From a virus, in IMG/VR virus record IMGVR_UViG_3300024520_000218, positions 1 through 37,803 of that record: a stretch of 37,803 bases of DNA, one strand, 5' to 3'. Both the position numbers and the translations under genes were made by a program. This document shows, one piece after another, positions 14,777 through 22,748 of this stretch. The notes under the pieces are model-generated. The model was not told where the DNA came from. It was given only the letters and a program-made list of their open reading frames with translations, and did no database searches. How positions within the stretch are numbered: position 1 is the stretch's first letter; each line of letters starts with the position of its first letter.

Positions 14777-15187
14777 CTAGGAATCGTCTGCGTTGACCAC
14801 TTCTATGGTCTCCGTCGTCTCGGTCGTCTGACCGTTTGTCGTCAACTCGGACGCTTCGACTCCATGCCTGAAACTGTTCATCGATTCCCCGACGTCGGCC
14901 ATTCCTTTACCAAGCACGAATTGAATTCGTTGCTGTGATTCGGGCGGTTCCTTCATCAATTGGATCATTACGTCGATTTCTTTCAACATATGATCGTCGT
15001 GTAAAAGTGCGCACCATACGAGGGTCGCGAACATCGAGGGTTTGAACGTCCCGTCGTCGAGTGTCGTCAAATCGACAATGACGCCGTGAACTTCTTCGGC
15101 GACACGAATCGAGGCGAGCGAGAGCCGAAGGAATTTCGGCTCGCCGCCCAACTCGATTTTATAGCCGTCGTGATATGCGTTCTGCAT
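14777..15187 (-). CDS. Tail assembly chaperone (gpG-like)
   Basis: A 136-residue acidic protein between the tail tube and the tape measure, the standard place of the G-type chaperone that keeps the tape measure soluble during tail assembly. It begins MQNAYHDGYKIELGG, has a helical core (FATLVWCALLHDDHM) and ends in a Thr/Glu-rich tail (about 117-136). The tail-end region is also read in the -1 frame by the following ORF. TP901/HK97-like phages share this order. Confidence 0.8.
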   Translation of the reverse strand: MQNAYHDGYKIELGGEPKFLRLSLASIRVAEEVHGVIVDLTTLDDGTFKPSMFATLVWCALLHDDHMLKEIDVMIQLMKEPPESQQRIQFVLGKGMADVGESMNSFRHGVEASELTTNGQTTETTETIEVVNADDS

Positions 15188-15209
15188 ATGGGATCACCGT
15201 AACTAATTG

Positions 15210-15228
15210 AAGGGAATAAATTTCCCTT
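15210..15228 (-). repeat. Short perfect hairpin after the tail tube gene
   Basis: AAGGGAA-attta-TTCCCTT forms a perfect 7-bp stem directly after the tail tube stop on the minus strand. No T-run follows, so it is more likely a transcript stability or processing element than a terminator. Confidence 0.5.
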
Positions 15229-15675
15229 TTAAGTTATGGTGCCCTGAGTCAGCGCGCCAGTGACGTTTGCGGAGATCGAAACTTCGATCGCCGATTCGTC
15301 ATCAAGGTTCACGTCGTACGATGTAAGAATCGCTTTCCCATAATATTCCTCGTCACCGGCGACGTCGGAACTGAAAAGGAACCACAATTCTTTTGTGGCC
15401 GATTCGAACGCGGCAACGAATTTTCCTTGCCCCCCGTCCTCGGCCGTTTTAAATCGCATCGTTGCTGTGAACGATGTCGACCGACGGCCGCCGAGGTATT
15501 CAGAATTTTCGCCCGAATCTTTGTTCGAAATATCGATCGCGTTGACCGATGACGAAATCGACAACGACACCAAATACGCGGCAACCGTGTACGCGGCGTC
15601 GGCCGTCGAGTGTCCGAGTGTGGGCGCAGCGGTCGCGAAGTACGCGAGGAACGCCCGTCCGTTTTTAATACTCAT
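15229..15675 (-). CDS. Major tail tube protein
   Basis: A 148-residue beta-rich protein of the size of TP901-1-type tail tube subunits. It starts MSIKNGRAFLAYF, has SSVNAIDISNKDSGENSEYL and RRSTSFTATMRFKTAE, and ends SISANVTGALTQGTIT. The 'D-I-S-N-K-D-S-G' segment and the final beta strands are characteristic of that family. It lies before the tail chaperones, as in other long-tailed phages. Its ATG overlaps the upstream glycosyltransferase stop (ATGA). Confidence 0.85.
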   Translation of the reverse strand: MSIKNGRAFLAYFATAAPTLGHSTADAAYTVAAYLVSLSISSSVNAIDISNKDSGENSEYLGGRRSTSFTATMRFKTAEDGGQGKFVAAFESATKELWFLFSSDVAGDEEYYGKAILTSYDVNLDDESAIEVSISANVTGALTQGTIT

Positions 15676-16406
15676 TTATCTGTTTGTTTTGTTACGGTGA
15701 TCCTTTCGAGCTTCTTTCGTAGCCCACGAAAATGCGTATCGAGAAAAACGTTTGCGGGACGGTGATCGAGTTTGACGATCTTCCGCATGGCTCTCATCGA
15801 CCACATGTTTTCATCGGTTTTCACATCGAGAATCGGGACGATATGATTTTTATACAGGCAATCCGTAATCACGTAGGCCGGATTCGCCTTGTCCCAAACC
15901 AATTCTTTGAACGACCGGTCGAGGTATTTCGTCAACGTCGGATCGAACATCTTCCATCGTAGATTGTCGAGCAACGCCGTCGACACCGTTGCGCCGACGC
16001 CGGTGATAAACCGCGCGTGATACACGCGGTCGTTGCCGTTGTAAAAACAACACGACCGATGCGAAATCGCCTGATAACCTTCGTCGATTTTTTCGACAAC
16101 GAAATCGGCGTATGCCTGTGAAATGAAATCATCCGATCCGAGCCACATCACGGCGTCACAATCGGCGGCTTGTAATGTCGGAACGGCGGCCATGCATTTC
16201 GCGCCCAACGGTTGATTTTTGTGTTCGACGTATTCGAATCCTGCCTTTTCGGCAACGGCCTTTGATTTCGCTCCCTCGCTGCCCACGACGACGCCCACGA
16301 CCTCGGCACCGGCGCGCTCTAATGCACGACGGTTCCATTCGAGCGACGCGGCCGCGAGGCGGTGACGACCCCATACGGGCACCATGATTCCTATTCTGAT
16401 ATCCAT
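15672..16406 (-). CDS. GT-A fold glycosyltransferase-like protein inside the tail gene block
   Basis: From ATG 16404-16406 it has 244 residues. The N-terminus IRIGIMVPVWGRHRL is the first nucleotide-sugar-binding strand. AVMWLGSDDFIS (Ser91, Asp92, Asp93) matches the DXD-type metal site of GT-A enzymes. The C-terminal part has Trp- and Asp-rich loops. Such an enzyme transfers a sugar from a nucleotide sugar. It sits between a tail completion gene and the tail tube gene, overlapping the tube by 4 bp, so it is coexpressed with structural genes. It could decorate a tail or capsid protein, or DNA. The longer read to 16496 lies in the upstream gene and is not favoured. Confidence 0.8.
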   Translation of the reverse strand: MDIRIGIMVPVWGRHRLAAASLEWNRRALERAGAEVVGVVVGSEGAKSKAVAEKAGFEYVEHKNQPLGAKCMAAVPTLQAADCDAVMWLGSDDFISQAYADFVVEKIDEGYQAISHRSCCFYNGNDRVYHARFITGVGATVSTALLDNLRWKMFDPTLTKYLDRSFKELVWDKANPAYVITDCLYKNHIVPILDVKTDENMWSMRAMRKIVKLDHRPANVFLDTHFRGLRKKLERITVTKQTDK

Positions 16407-16410
16407 TCGT

Positions 16411-16839
16411 TTATCCGGTTTCCATTGTGTGATAGCGCATTCGAACGACGACGCCGTAATAATCGATTTCGCCGACGCGCCATTCGAGATTCGCATCTTC
16501 GTCGGTGAATTCAGGCCACGCCATTTTCGTTTCGTGCGGTGAATCGAGCGTCAATAAATTGCGCCCGAGTTTCGAAACAATCGACGCGGCGACGGTCATT
16601 GCTTCGGTTAATGTTTCGGCGACCGCGACCATTGTCAATCGACAGTTCGCGCCCTCGTGTGTGCGCGTCGACCACGGTTGATAGGACATTTGATTCAATT
16701 GGATGTACGGCCGTGGCGTATCAATATCAGGATTCGTCACAACGCGATTCGCCGTGTCGGTCGTGTAACCGTCGGCGGTCAATTGAACAATCAATGCGTC
16801 ACCGGCGGCGTCGCGTATCGTAACTCGTGGATCAAGCAT
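16411..16839 (-). CDS. Tail completion/terminator protein (DUF3168-like)
   Basis: A 142-residue protein following the HK97 gp10-type gene. It has RPYIQLNQMSYQPWSTRTHEGANC at about 43-66 and a C-terminal VVVRMRYHTME, matching the minor tail/terminator family of siphophages. The protein is expected to cap the tail tube and join it to the head connector. It overlaps the upstream gene by 8 bp. Confidence 0.75.
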   Translation of the reverse strand: MLDPRVTIRDAAGDALIVQLTADGYTTDTANRVVTNPDIDTPRPYIQLNQMSYQPWSTRTHEGANCRLTMVAVAETLTEAMTVAASIVSKLGRNLLTLDSPHETKMAWPEFTDEDANLEWRVGEIDYYGVVVRMRYHTMETG

Positions 16840-17299
16840 TCGGTCGGAGTGCCCTCACAACACGGTCAATGTGTGGTTGCCGTTGCGATTCGGCGGCCGG
16901 TGCCATGAACGGTTGCGCGGCGGTGCCGGGGTGATTTACTTTTTTCGCCCACACGATTTGTCCTCCGACTTTGAATCGCAAAATCGTTGCGTTGACCGGC
17001 TCGATTGTGTGTGCTTTCGTGCCGTATTCGATGTCGGACGCATAATCGACGTCGTTTTGCCCACCGACGAGAATGCGGCCTTCGTATGAACCGATCTTAT
17101 CAGGTCGAATCGTGCGTTTTAAATTGCCTCGCTTCACCGGTACGAGCCGAACGGCCTCGCGTTGAACGGCTAACAACGTATCTTCGACGGCGTGTTTTAG
17201 ACGTCGACGTACGCCGTCGCCGTATTTGCCCATGTTCTTCGTGACACGATCCATTTCACGACGACTGATTTTAAATTCTATGGCTCCGCGTTTCGGCAT
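16832..17299 (-). CDS. HK97 gp10-family head-tail connector/tail component
   Basis: A 155-residue protein with the classic pattern of the family: a basic helical first half, LVPVKRGNLKRTI, DYASDIEYGTKAHTIEP, a Trp/Val strand, and VNHPGTAAQPFMAPA near the end. Family members sit between head closure and tail terminator proteins. It overlaps the upstream gene by one base. Confidence 0.9.
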   Translation of the reverse strand: MPKRGAIEFKISRREMDRVTKNMGKYGDGVRRRLKHAVEDTLLAVQREAVRLVPVKRGNLKRTIRPDKIGSYEGRILVGGQNDVDYASDIEYGTKAHTIEPVNATILRFKVGGQIVWAKKVNHPGTAAQPFMAPAAESQRQPHIDRVVRALRPNA

Positions 17300-17640
17300 T
17301 ACGTCTGCAATTCCTCGAATACAATCATAAGTTCACGACCGCGTTCATTCGGCCGATAGATCCCTGTAATTCCAAAACGGCGCGAATCAAAAATCATGTG
17401 ATGTTCGGCCTTGATTGATTCGCCTTTCAACGCGAAATCAGGATCGAAATTCACGCGCGCGAAATGCGTTGCGACGCCACGGAATTGCTCCGCGATTTCA
17501 CCGCGTCGGCCGGTGACGTTTTTCAATGTGCCCCAAATTGTTTTCAATACTTTGTCGGCCGGAACGCGTTCGTGTGAAGCGTTCTTCGTCATCGTCCGAT
17601 CGACGAATTGCAAACGATGTGGATGTCTTAGTCGCGGCAT
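17299..17640 (-). CDS. Head closure/head-tail adaptor protein
   Basis: From ATG 17638-17640 it has 113 residues; the ATG overlaps the upstream stop as TAATG. It begins MPRLRHPHRLQFVDRT and has MIFDSRRFGITGIYRPNERG towards the end, in the style of SPP1 gp16/HK97 gp9-like adaptors that close the portal channel. Position between the gp6-like and gp10-like genes supports this. Confidence 0.75.
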   Translation of the reverse strand: MPRLRHPHRLQFVDRTMTKNASHERVPADKVLKTIWGTLKNVTGRRGEIAEQFRGVATHFARVNFDPDFALKGESIKAEHHMIFDSRRFGITGIYRPNERGRELMIVFEELQT

Positions 17641-18218
17641 TACATTATCACGAATGAACAATATTTATCAACGACGTCGTCGAACGAAACCGGCGTTTTC
17701 GTTTGAACTGACATGCCCGGAATCACCGATGATTCATTCCAAAACCGATCGGACACGCGCGTCAATAACGCGTCGCGAATGTCTTTCGGTACGGTGTCGG
17801 CGGTCGCACCGTAACCGCATGACGCGATCATTTGAAATGCTTGTGAACGGCGTTCCGCAATAAACAACGAGTTGTCAGGAACGAGTTTCATCGGATCAAG
17901 CCCGTACGTATAAAAATCCGAACCGTCGGTCCATGCGGTCGCAACACCGTCGGACGTGTAATATTTAAACGACGTCAACGTGATCACCGGCCGAATCGGG
18001 AATATTGCCGACATGACATTGATGTCACCGGAATCAAATTCAACGGTCACCGTTTGCGTGATTAACGCGCGATCGGTGTTGCCTTCGAATTCGACGCGCG
18101 CGGCTTCGATCAATGATTTGATATACAAATCATCGTCGTCGTGTTCGATTTGCAAATGCGTTTTCGCTTCGGCAATCGTAACCGGTTCAATCGACGGATC
18201 GGTTCGTGTTACGTGCAT
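17640..18218 (-). CDS. HK97 gp6-like head-tail connector
   Basis: A 192-residue protein with the N-terminal signature IEPVTIAEAKTHLQIEHDDD (about 10-29) followed by LIEAARVEFEGNTDRALI, the helical start of gp6-type connectors. A beta-rich middle (FPIRPVITLTSFKYY) and a C-terminal helix (PKDIRDALLTRVSDRFW) complete the family pattern. It would form a ring under the portal. Confidence 0.88.
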   Translation of the reverse strand: MHVTRTDPSIEPVTIAEAKTHLQIEHDDDDLYIKSLIEAARVEFEGNTDRALITQTVTVEFDSGDINVMSAIFPIRPVITLTSFKYYTSDGVATAWTDGSDFYTYGLDPMKLVPDNSLFIAERRSQAFQMIASCGYGATADTVPKDIRDALLTRVSDRFWNESSVIPGMSVQTKTPVSFDDVVDKYCSFVIM

Positions 18219-18581
18219 TTATTCCTCGATGTATAAAACGACCGTTCCGGTTAATACGTTACCGCCTTGTGCGACGGTGACGGTGATTGCACCGGCAACG
18301 AACGGGTGTACGTACTCCGACGACGACGCACCGGCTACATTCGAACCAAGACCGCGAACGTCGTGCCATGCGTCGGCGGTAACATTCGTTAACACAATCA
18401 AGTCGCGATCAATGCCACCCGGCGACGACGTACATGCAATCGTAATATCGGCCGTCGCCGCAAGGTCGATGTCGTTGACTTCGACGGCAACGAGTCGGCC
18501 GAAACCAACGGCGGTTTCTTCGCTGAAATCACCACCGGCATCTGTGACGACGTTGATTTTGATGTCTCTGAATTTGCTCAT
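18219..18581 (-). CDS. Small beta-rich structural protein, unknown function
   Basis: A 120-residue protein, rich in Val, Thr, Ala and Asp (INVVTDAGGDFSEETAVGFG). It is read as a beta-sandwich-like structural protein in the head-connector block. Its ATG overlaps the upstream stop by 4 bp and its stop abuts the connector start. A decoration or minor head role is possible. Confidence 0.7.
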   Translation of the reverse strand: MSKFRDIKINVVTDAGGDFSEETAVGFGRLVAVEVNDIDLAATADITIACTSSPGGIDRDLIVLTNVTADAWHDVRGLGSNVAGASSSEYVHPFVAGAITVTVAQGGNVLTGTVVLYIEE

Positions 18582-18784
18582 TTCTTCGCCTTTGATTTAG
18601 CGGGTGTTTTCTTTTTCGCGGGAGCTTTTTTCTTCGGTGCGGCTTTTTTGCCGACCTGTTTTGCGGCACCGACAGAAATCAAAACGGCCCCGGTGTGTTC
18701 ACCACATTCCCATTCCTCACCGGTTTCAAAAAAACGCTCGCGTGTCGGTTTGCCTCGATAATCGCGGATAAATTCTACTTTCAT
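18578..18784 (-). CDS. Small protein with Lys/Ala/Pro-rich tail
   Basis: A 68-residue protein. Residues 1-44 form a compact domain (VEFIRDYRGKPTRERFFETG) with a single Cys. Residues 45-68 are a Lys-Ala-Pro repeat like those of histone H1-like proteins, suggesting contact with DNA or an acidic partner. It is the first gene after a terminator at 18797-18834 and overlaps the next gene by 4 bp. Confidence 0.7.
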   Translation of the reverse strand: MKVEFIRDYRGKPTRERFFETGEEWECGEHTGAVLISVGAAKQVGKKAAPKKKAPAKKKTPAKSKAKK

Positions 18785-18796
18785 TGTCGTGTTGGT

Positions 18797-18834
18797 TTAA
18801 CAAGAAAACCCGTCCATCTTGTAGGACGGACGGG
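18797..18834 (-). terminator. Rho-independent terminator after the capsid genes
   Basis: On the minus strand CCCGTCC...GGACGGG (7-bp stem, arms at 18828-18834 and 18809-18815) is followed by TTTTCTTGTT. It lies between the decoration protein candidate and the connector genes, so it may lower expression of the latter relative to capsid. Confidence 0.75.
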
Positions 18835-18851
18835 CTTCCCCTTCGTGCGTA

Positions 18852-18872
18852 AACGGTTGACCCCAAACCGTT
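18852..18872 (-). repeat. Second hairpin in the capsid-connector gap
   Basis: AACGGTT and AACCGTT form a perfect 7-bp stem with a 7-base loop, 14 bases after the stop of the decoration protein candidate and before the terminator. Possibly protects the capsid mRNA 3' end. Confidence 0.6.
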
Positions 18873-18886
18873 GACGGTCTGCGGGT

Positions 18887-19357
18887 TTATACGCTGACGG
18901 CTTGTTCTTTCGAAGCCTCGACGTAAATCACGGTCATTAGTGTTCGGCCTGCGCTCCCATCTTGGCCGCCCGATGTGACGACGCCGATGATATTATTTGC
19001 AGCCGGATAGTAGACGGCGCGATGTCCGGTTGCCGCAACGAGATAAACGCCTTGTTTACCACCGAAATTTTCAAAGTTGATTTCTTCGCCGACAACGAGA
19101 TCCGTCGCTTTTACGTTTACAGCAGCGAAAAATCCGTTCGCATCGTCGTCGTCACCGACGATCATCGTCGCCGATGTGCCGTCATCCCACAAAACGGTAT
19201 TACGAACTTTGATATCGAGAACAAGTGAACCCGCCGGGATAGCGACCGAACCGGTTATGGTCGTGCCTCCGTCCTCGGTGAATTCTACCGTTTTCGCGCG
19301 TACGCCGTGGACACCCGCCGCTGCTTCGCGTTGGATATACGTTCCACCTTTACCCAT
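18887..19357 (-). CDS. Probable head decoration/stabilisation protein
   Basis: A 156-residue beta-rich, acidic protein immediately after the capsid gene. It has TVEFTEDGGTTITGSVAIPA, DIKVRNTVLWDDGTSATMIV and a GDDDDANGF loop, resembling phage capsid-associated beta proteins. It shares the heavily expressed capsid context, with a terminator after it. Decoration of the HK97-fold shell is inferred from position. Confidence 0.7.
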   Translation of the reverse strand: MGKGGTYIQREAAAGVHGVRAKTVEFTEDGGTTITGSVAIPAGSLVLDIKVRNTVLWDDGTSATMIVGDDDDANGFFAAVNVKATDLVVGEEINFENFGGKQGVYLVAATGHRAVYYPAANNIIGVVTSGGQDGSAGRTLMTVIYVEASKEQAVSV

Positions 19358-19366
19358 GATTGCACC

Positions 19367-21568
19367 CTAAACGGTTACATTGTATGTGATTGCAGATCCT
19401 TCGGTGTCTCGTTGAACGAGTCCACAGCGTAAGATATACGTGAATTCTGTCGCGTCGGCGCGCGGGACGCGCTGAGCCTCGATCGTTCCACGACGACGCC
19501 AACCGAACATCCAACGGTCGCCGCGATACGCAAGAATTGCGCCTTTCGCGTTGTTCGCCGTCGTGTCGAGATCAACCTTACCGGCTGCGTTCGCTTTACG
19601 ATCGGTCGAGCCACGATGCATGTTGTATGACGTTGCAACGGGATATCCGTAAACATTCGTCAGACGGCCGTTTTCAATTGTCGCTTGTCCGTTGACATCG
19701 CGCGTTTTGAAAACAGGAAGCTGAACGGCTTTGCGATGCGTTGCCGGATCGATTACGAACTGAACTTTCGTAATGTCGGCACCTTCTTTTCCTGCATCAC
19801 CCATAAGCGCGGCCGTTTCCAAAAAATCGTTTTCATCAAGCACACCACCGTCGCGAGAATTCGCGGTCGTCGTTACAAGACACGATTTCCGCATTCCGTT
19901 GAATGCCATGAAAAATTCCGTTCCTCCCGGCGTTCCGGCAATATCGTTGATATTTGCCGACGCACCGGCGGCGGTGTCGCCGTCGAGAACCATCGAATCG
20001 AGCACTTCGCGCCCTTCCTCGATGAAATCGTCACGCAGAACCGATACGACCGGAAGAAATGAATCCTCCGACAGTTCGCCCGTGATCGTTGATCCGGCCC
20101 CGACTTTCGCGAGCGACAACGAAACCTGACCTGTCGTCATTTTCGATGTCGTGACGGTGTGTGTCGTATCGCCGGGGTTCGCCGATTGTGCCGACGCCTG
20201 TGCGATCGTGTAAAATGTTACCGAACCGGTTTTCTTGCCGATCGTCATTGATTCGGCTCCGGCAGGGAATTCAATTTGCTTCAACGTCGGCAATACGAAC
20301 TGCGAGTCACGAATTTCGTCCCATATTTCTGAGGAATATGCTACGCCGATCCATTCGTCACCGCCTGCGGCGAGTGTCGATTGCATCAATTCATTTGCTT
20401 TCAACGTCAATCCGTTCAATCGGGCAAACTCAAGAAATTCATTTTTTGCGAATTTGTACCGATCGAGTTCACCGTCGGACGCCATCAATCGCGATGCAAG
20501 GTGCGCGTAAAGCCCTTGTGACGGTGCGCGGTTTTTCGCCGTGACACCGAAACCGGCATCGAGGAAATCCGCGCACATCGCGAGTTCACAAATCGAATAG
20601 TTATCGTACTTGTGATGCGGAATGCCATGCGTAATGATTGCAGCAGCATTCGTTGCAAAATTGGAACCGCCACCGGCGTTGACTCCCGCTTTCAGAGCGT
20701 CGTCACCCGCAGCCGCTACACGTGCGGCTTCGGCCGCTTCGAGTGCTTTGACCCGTCCGTTCGACTCGGAAACGACTTCGATCAGCGTGTCTAATTTCGC
20801 TGAAAGATCCGTTTCTTTTTTGTCGACGGCTTCTGTGTTTTGAGCTTCGTTCATCGTTTTTGTTTGATCTTTTTCGGGAGTGCTGATATTGATATTTACA
20901 TCGATCGCTTTTGCGACTTGTTCGCCGTCGATCTTGACTTCGGTCTTTTGCGTGTCGCCGATCAGTGATTTGAACGTCGGACGGTTTCTAATTTCTGCGT
21001 ATGTCGCCAACGCATGAGCGTTTTTGACGGGATCGGCTTCGGCGCGTGGTTCGGCCGGGTTCGGTGTCAAAGAAATTTCTCCGATGATCCATTGATCCCA
21101 TTGAAATGATTTGCCCATAAACCGACCCGATGCAAGGTGCGAAAGCGCACCGGTCGACAGTCCGAGGACGCCGCCATCAAGAAGTTTATAGATCGGGCGA
21201 AGCCATTTTTGTGCTTCTTCGGCCTCGTTGCGCGATAAGTATTCCTCACGTATTTCGAGTTGCCCTTCCAACCACAAACCTTCTTCGTCGATATTGAGTT
21301 TCGCCGTTCCGATTTGCAGGTTTTTCAACGTCCCGTCGAATCCGTGTTGATAATAAATCGGGTACGTATTCCCTTCGACTTCGCCGTAGTAGGTTTTCGC
21401 GTGGAAATAATCCCCGATCAAATCAACATCGCCGGGAGAACCCCAACGAACGGCGCGACCTGCGAATTTGTTGTTTCCGAGTGCTTTGACCGTGTCGCCT
21501 AATTGAACGAGTTGACGCGTGTCGTCGACACCGTATCGTTCGAGTAGGGCTTTCAGTTCGTCATTCAT
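19367..21568 (-). CDS. Prohead protease fused to HK97-fold major capsid protein
   Basis: A 733-residue fusion. Residues about 30-180 are a U9/HK97-type prohead protease: the His in YYQHG (75), the Ser in LGLSTGALSHLA (138) and the closing segment EISLTPNPAEP (164-174). Residues about 235-290 are Glu/Lys/Ala-rich and helical, a delta-domain/scaffold. From about 300 on is the capsid protein, with DEWIGVAYSSEIWDEIRDS, EREVLD-like helix (EEGREVLDSMVL) and VQFVIDPATHRKAVQLPVF. Maturation would need self-cleavage between protease, scaffold and shell. Separate genes are more usual; fusions are known in some phages. A hairpin lies directly before the ATG. Confidence 0.9.
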   Translation of the reverse strand: MNDELKALLERYGVDDTRQLVQLGDTVKALGNNKFAGRAVRWGSPGDVDLIGDYFHAKTYYGEVEGNTYPIYYQHGFDGTLKNLQIGTAKLNIDEEGLWLEGQLEIREEYLSRNEAEEAQKWLRPIYKLLDGGVLGLSTGALSHLASGRFMGKSFQWDQWIIGEISLTPNPAEPRAEADPVKNAHALATYAEIRNRPTFKSLIGDTQKTEVKIDGEQVAKAIDVNINISTPEKDQTKTMNEAQNTEAVDKKETDLSAKLDTLIEVVSESNGRVKALEAAEAARVAAAGDDALKAGVNAGGGSNFATNAAAIITHGIPHHKYDNYSICELAMCADFLDAGFGVTAKNRAPSQGLYAHLASRLMASDGELDRYKFAKNEFLEFARLNGLTLKANELMQSTLAAGGDEWIGVAYSSEIWDEIRDSQFVLPTLKQIEFPAGAESMTIGKKTGSVTFYTIAQASAQSANPGDTTHTVTTSKMTTGQVSLSLAKVGAGSTITGELSEDSFLPVVSVLRDDFIEEGREVLDSMVLDGDTAAGASANINDIAGTPGGTEFFMAFNGMRKSCLVTTTANSRDGGVLDENDFLETAALMGDAGKEGADITKVQFVIDPATHRKAVQLPVFKTRDVNGQATIENGRLTNVYGYPVATSYNMHRGSTDRKANAAGKVDLDTTANNAKGAILAYRGDRWMFGWRRRGTIEAQRVPRADATEFTYILRCGLVQRDTEGSAITYNVTV

Positions 21569-21570
21569 AT

Positions 21571-21612
21571 AAAAAGAAAAGGCGGCCCGATCCCTTTAAA
21601 ATCAAGCCGCCC
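21571..21612 (-). terminator. GC-rich hairpin with T-run just before the capsid start
   Basis: On the minus strand GGCGGC (21606-21611) pairs with GCCGCC (21581-21586), then TTTTCTTTTTAT runs into the capsid ATG at 21566-21568. It has terminator form but abuts the start codon, so it may act as an attenuator or mRNA structure controlling the capsid gene. Confidence 0.55.
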
Positions 21613-21697
21613 TCTGATATGAGCGTTCCGCAATGCGAGCTTTTTTTACAGACGCAATTCCTGATCATCCCACCACGATAGAGAGAATTGCACAGGC

Positions 21698-21726
21698 AAT
21701 GTACCTATCGGTCGACGTCGTGTCAA
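21698..21726 (-). promoter_or_regulatory. Candidate promoter for the capsid genes
   Basis: On the minus strand TTGACA (21721-21726) is followed after exactly 17 bases by TACATT (21698-21703), a good sigma70-like match. It lies in the 171-base gap upstream of the capsid gene, where an extra strong promoter would make sense. Whether the host uses this consensus is unknown. Confidence 0.45.
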
Positions 21727-21739
21727 TACGTGCCGAGTG

Positions 21740-21934
21740 CTATCGGGCACCAACCGAGTGTTGTAGCCGTTTTTGGTCTATTTTCAGCGATTTCCCTTTT
21801 CGTTTTATTACGATTTCGTCGCAATGCCCGTTGAACATTCGTTCGACTGCGCCGAGGACTTCGCCTTTTTGATTGTCCGATAATGACCGCGTTTCGTTTC
21901 CGGTCATGTATTCTTCGATTCGAACTTCCGTCAT
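21740..21934 (-). CDS. Small protein between MuF-like and capsid genes
   Basis: From ATG 21932-21934 it has 64 residues, with a short gap after the MuF-like stop at 21939. It is charged, with LSDNQKGEVLGAVERMF and the basic IKRKGKSLKIDQKR. No family recognised. A longer read to 21961 overlaps the MuF-like gene and is not preferred. Could be a minor head or regulatory protein. Confidence 0.6.
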   Translation of the reverse strand: MTEVRIEEYMTGNETRSLSDNQKGEVLGAVERMFNGHCDEIVIKRKGKSLKIDQKRLQHSVGAR

Positions 21935-21938
21935 TTTG

Positions 21939-22748
21939 TCAAATAGTTTCGAGTGCCTCATACGATATACCGCATCGGCAATTATAGATTTCAGCCATAT
22001 CGACGCCGCGCGAAGTATCTCCCGGCATCATTAGTTGGCCGCCTTCGAGATCGAACGCTTCGTCCATCAATCGTGGTTGCGAATCCGCAATCGCGTGTGA
22101 ATCGCGCGTTTTTCCGTCAAGCGTTGCCATCCAAATTTTCATGACTTCGCGGTCCATGCCTTGAAATCCTGAATTCATTCCGAGGTTCATTCCGTTGACC
22201 GCCGTGTCGGACACGATCCCGATCGTTCGCACCTTTGCATTGTCGGTCCACCATCGATCGATCAAGGAAAGAATTTCGGCGATCTCCGCGCTTTCGAATG
22301 TTTTAAGGACGTCTTGCCGGAAGTATTTCGTTCGTACGTCCGAAATAATACCACCGACAATGCGGCGCAAATGATTGTCGTACATACTGACGCGGCGAAC
22401 AACTTCGTTTCGCGAATACGCTTCGATGATTTCGCGCGCCCGTTCGATTGCGCCCTCGTCGCGGTCTCGTTCTCCGAATTTTTCCTTGGCGGCCGCAATA
22501 GAGATTTTGGCGAAGTGTTCGCCGATGTCGAGTGTAGTCGAGTCAACCGCTTGCTCAAGTGGTTCCGAATGAATCTTGTCGAAGTTTCCGGTTTGCCGTA
22601 TGTCATCCTTTATCAATTCAATTTGTGTATCGAGCGCGCGACGCATCGGTTTTCGATGACGTTTTTCGCGGCGTTCGCGTTCGGCGTCCATCGCCTTTTT
22701 TAACGCGCGCCGTTTCTTGCCCTTCGCAAATAGATCAAGCGACGCCAT
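21939..22748 (-). CDS. Phage head morphogenesis (MuF-like) minor head protein
   Basis: From ATG 22746-22748 it has 269 residues and overlaps the portal gene end by 14 bp; the longer read to 22814 starts inside the portal. The N-terminus is very basic (KKRRALKKAMDAERERREKR). The C-terminal part has LDGKTRDSHAIADSQPRLMD at about 210-235 and ends in VDMAEIYNCRCGISYEAL. The 'TRDSHA' and 'YNCRC' elements define the Mu gpF-like C-terminal domain. Family members are minor head proteins near the portal. Confidence 0.88.
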   Translation of the reverse strand: MASLDLFAKGKKRRALKKAMDAERERREKRHRKPMRRALDTQIELIKDDIRQTGNFDKIHSEPLEQAVDSTTLDIGEHFAKISIAAAKEKFGERDRDEGAIERAREIIEAYSRNEVVRRVSMYDNHLRRIVGGIISDVRTKYFRQDVLKTFESAEIAEILSLIDRWWTDNAKVRTIGIVSDTAVNGMNLGMNSGFQGMDREVMKIWMATLDGKTRDSHAIADSQPRLMDEAFDLEGGQLMMPGDTSRGVDMAEIYNCRCGISYEALETI

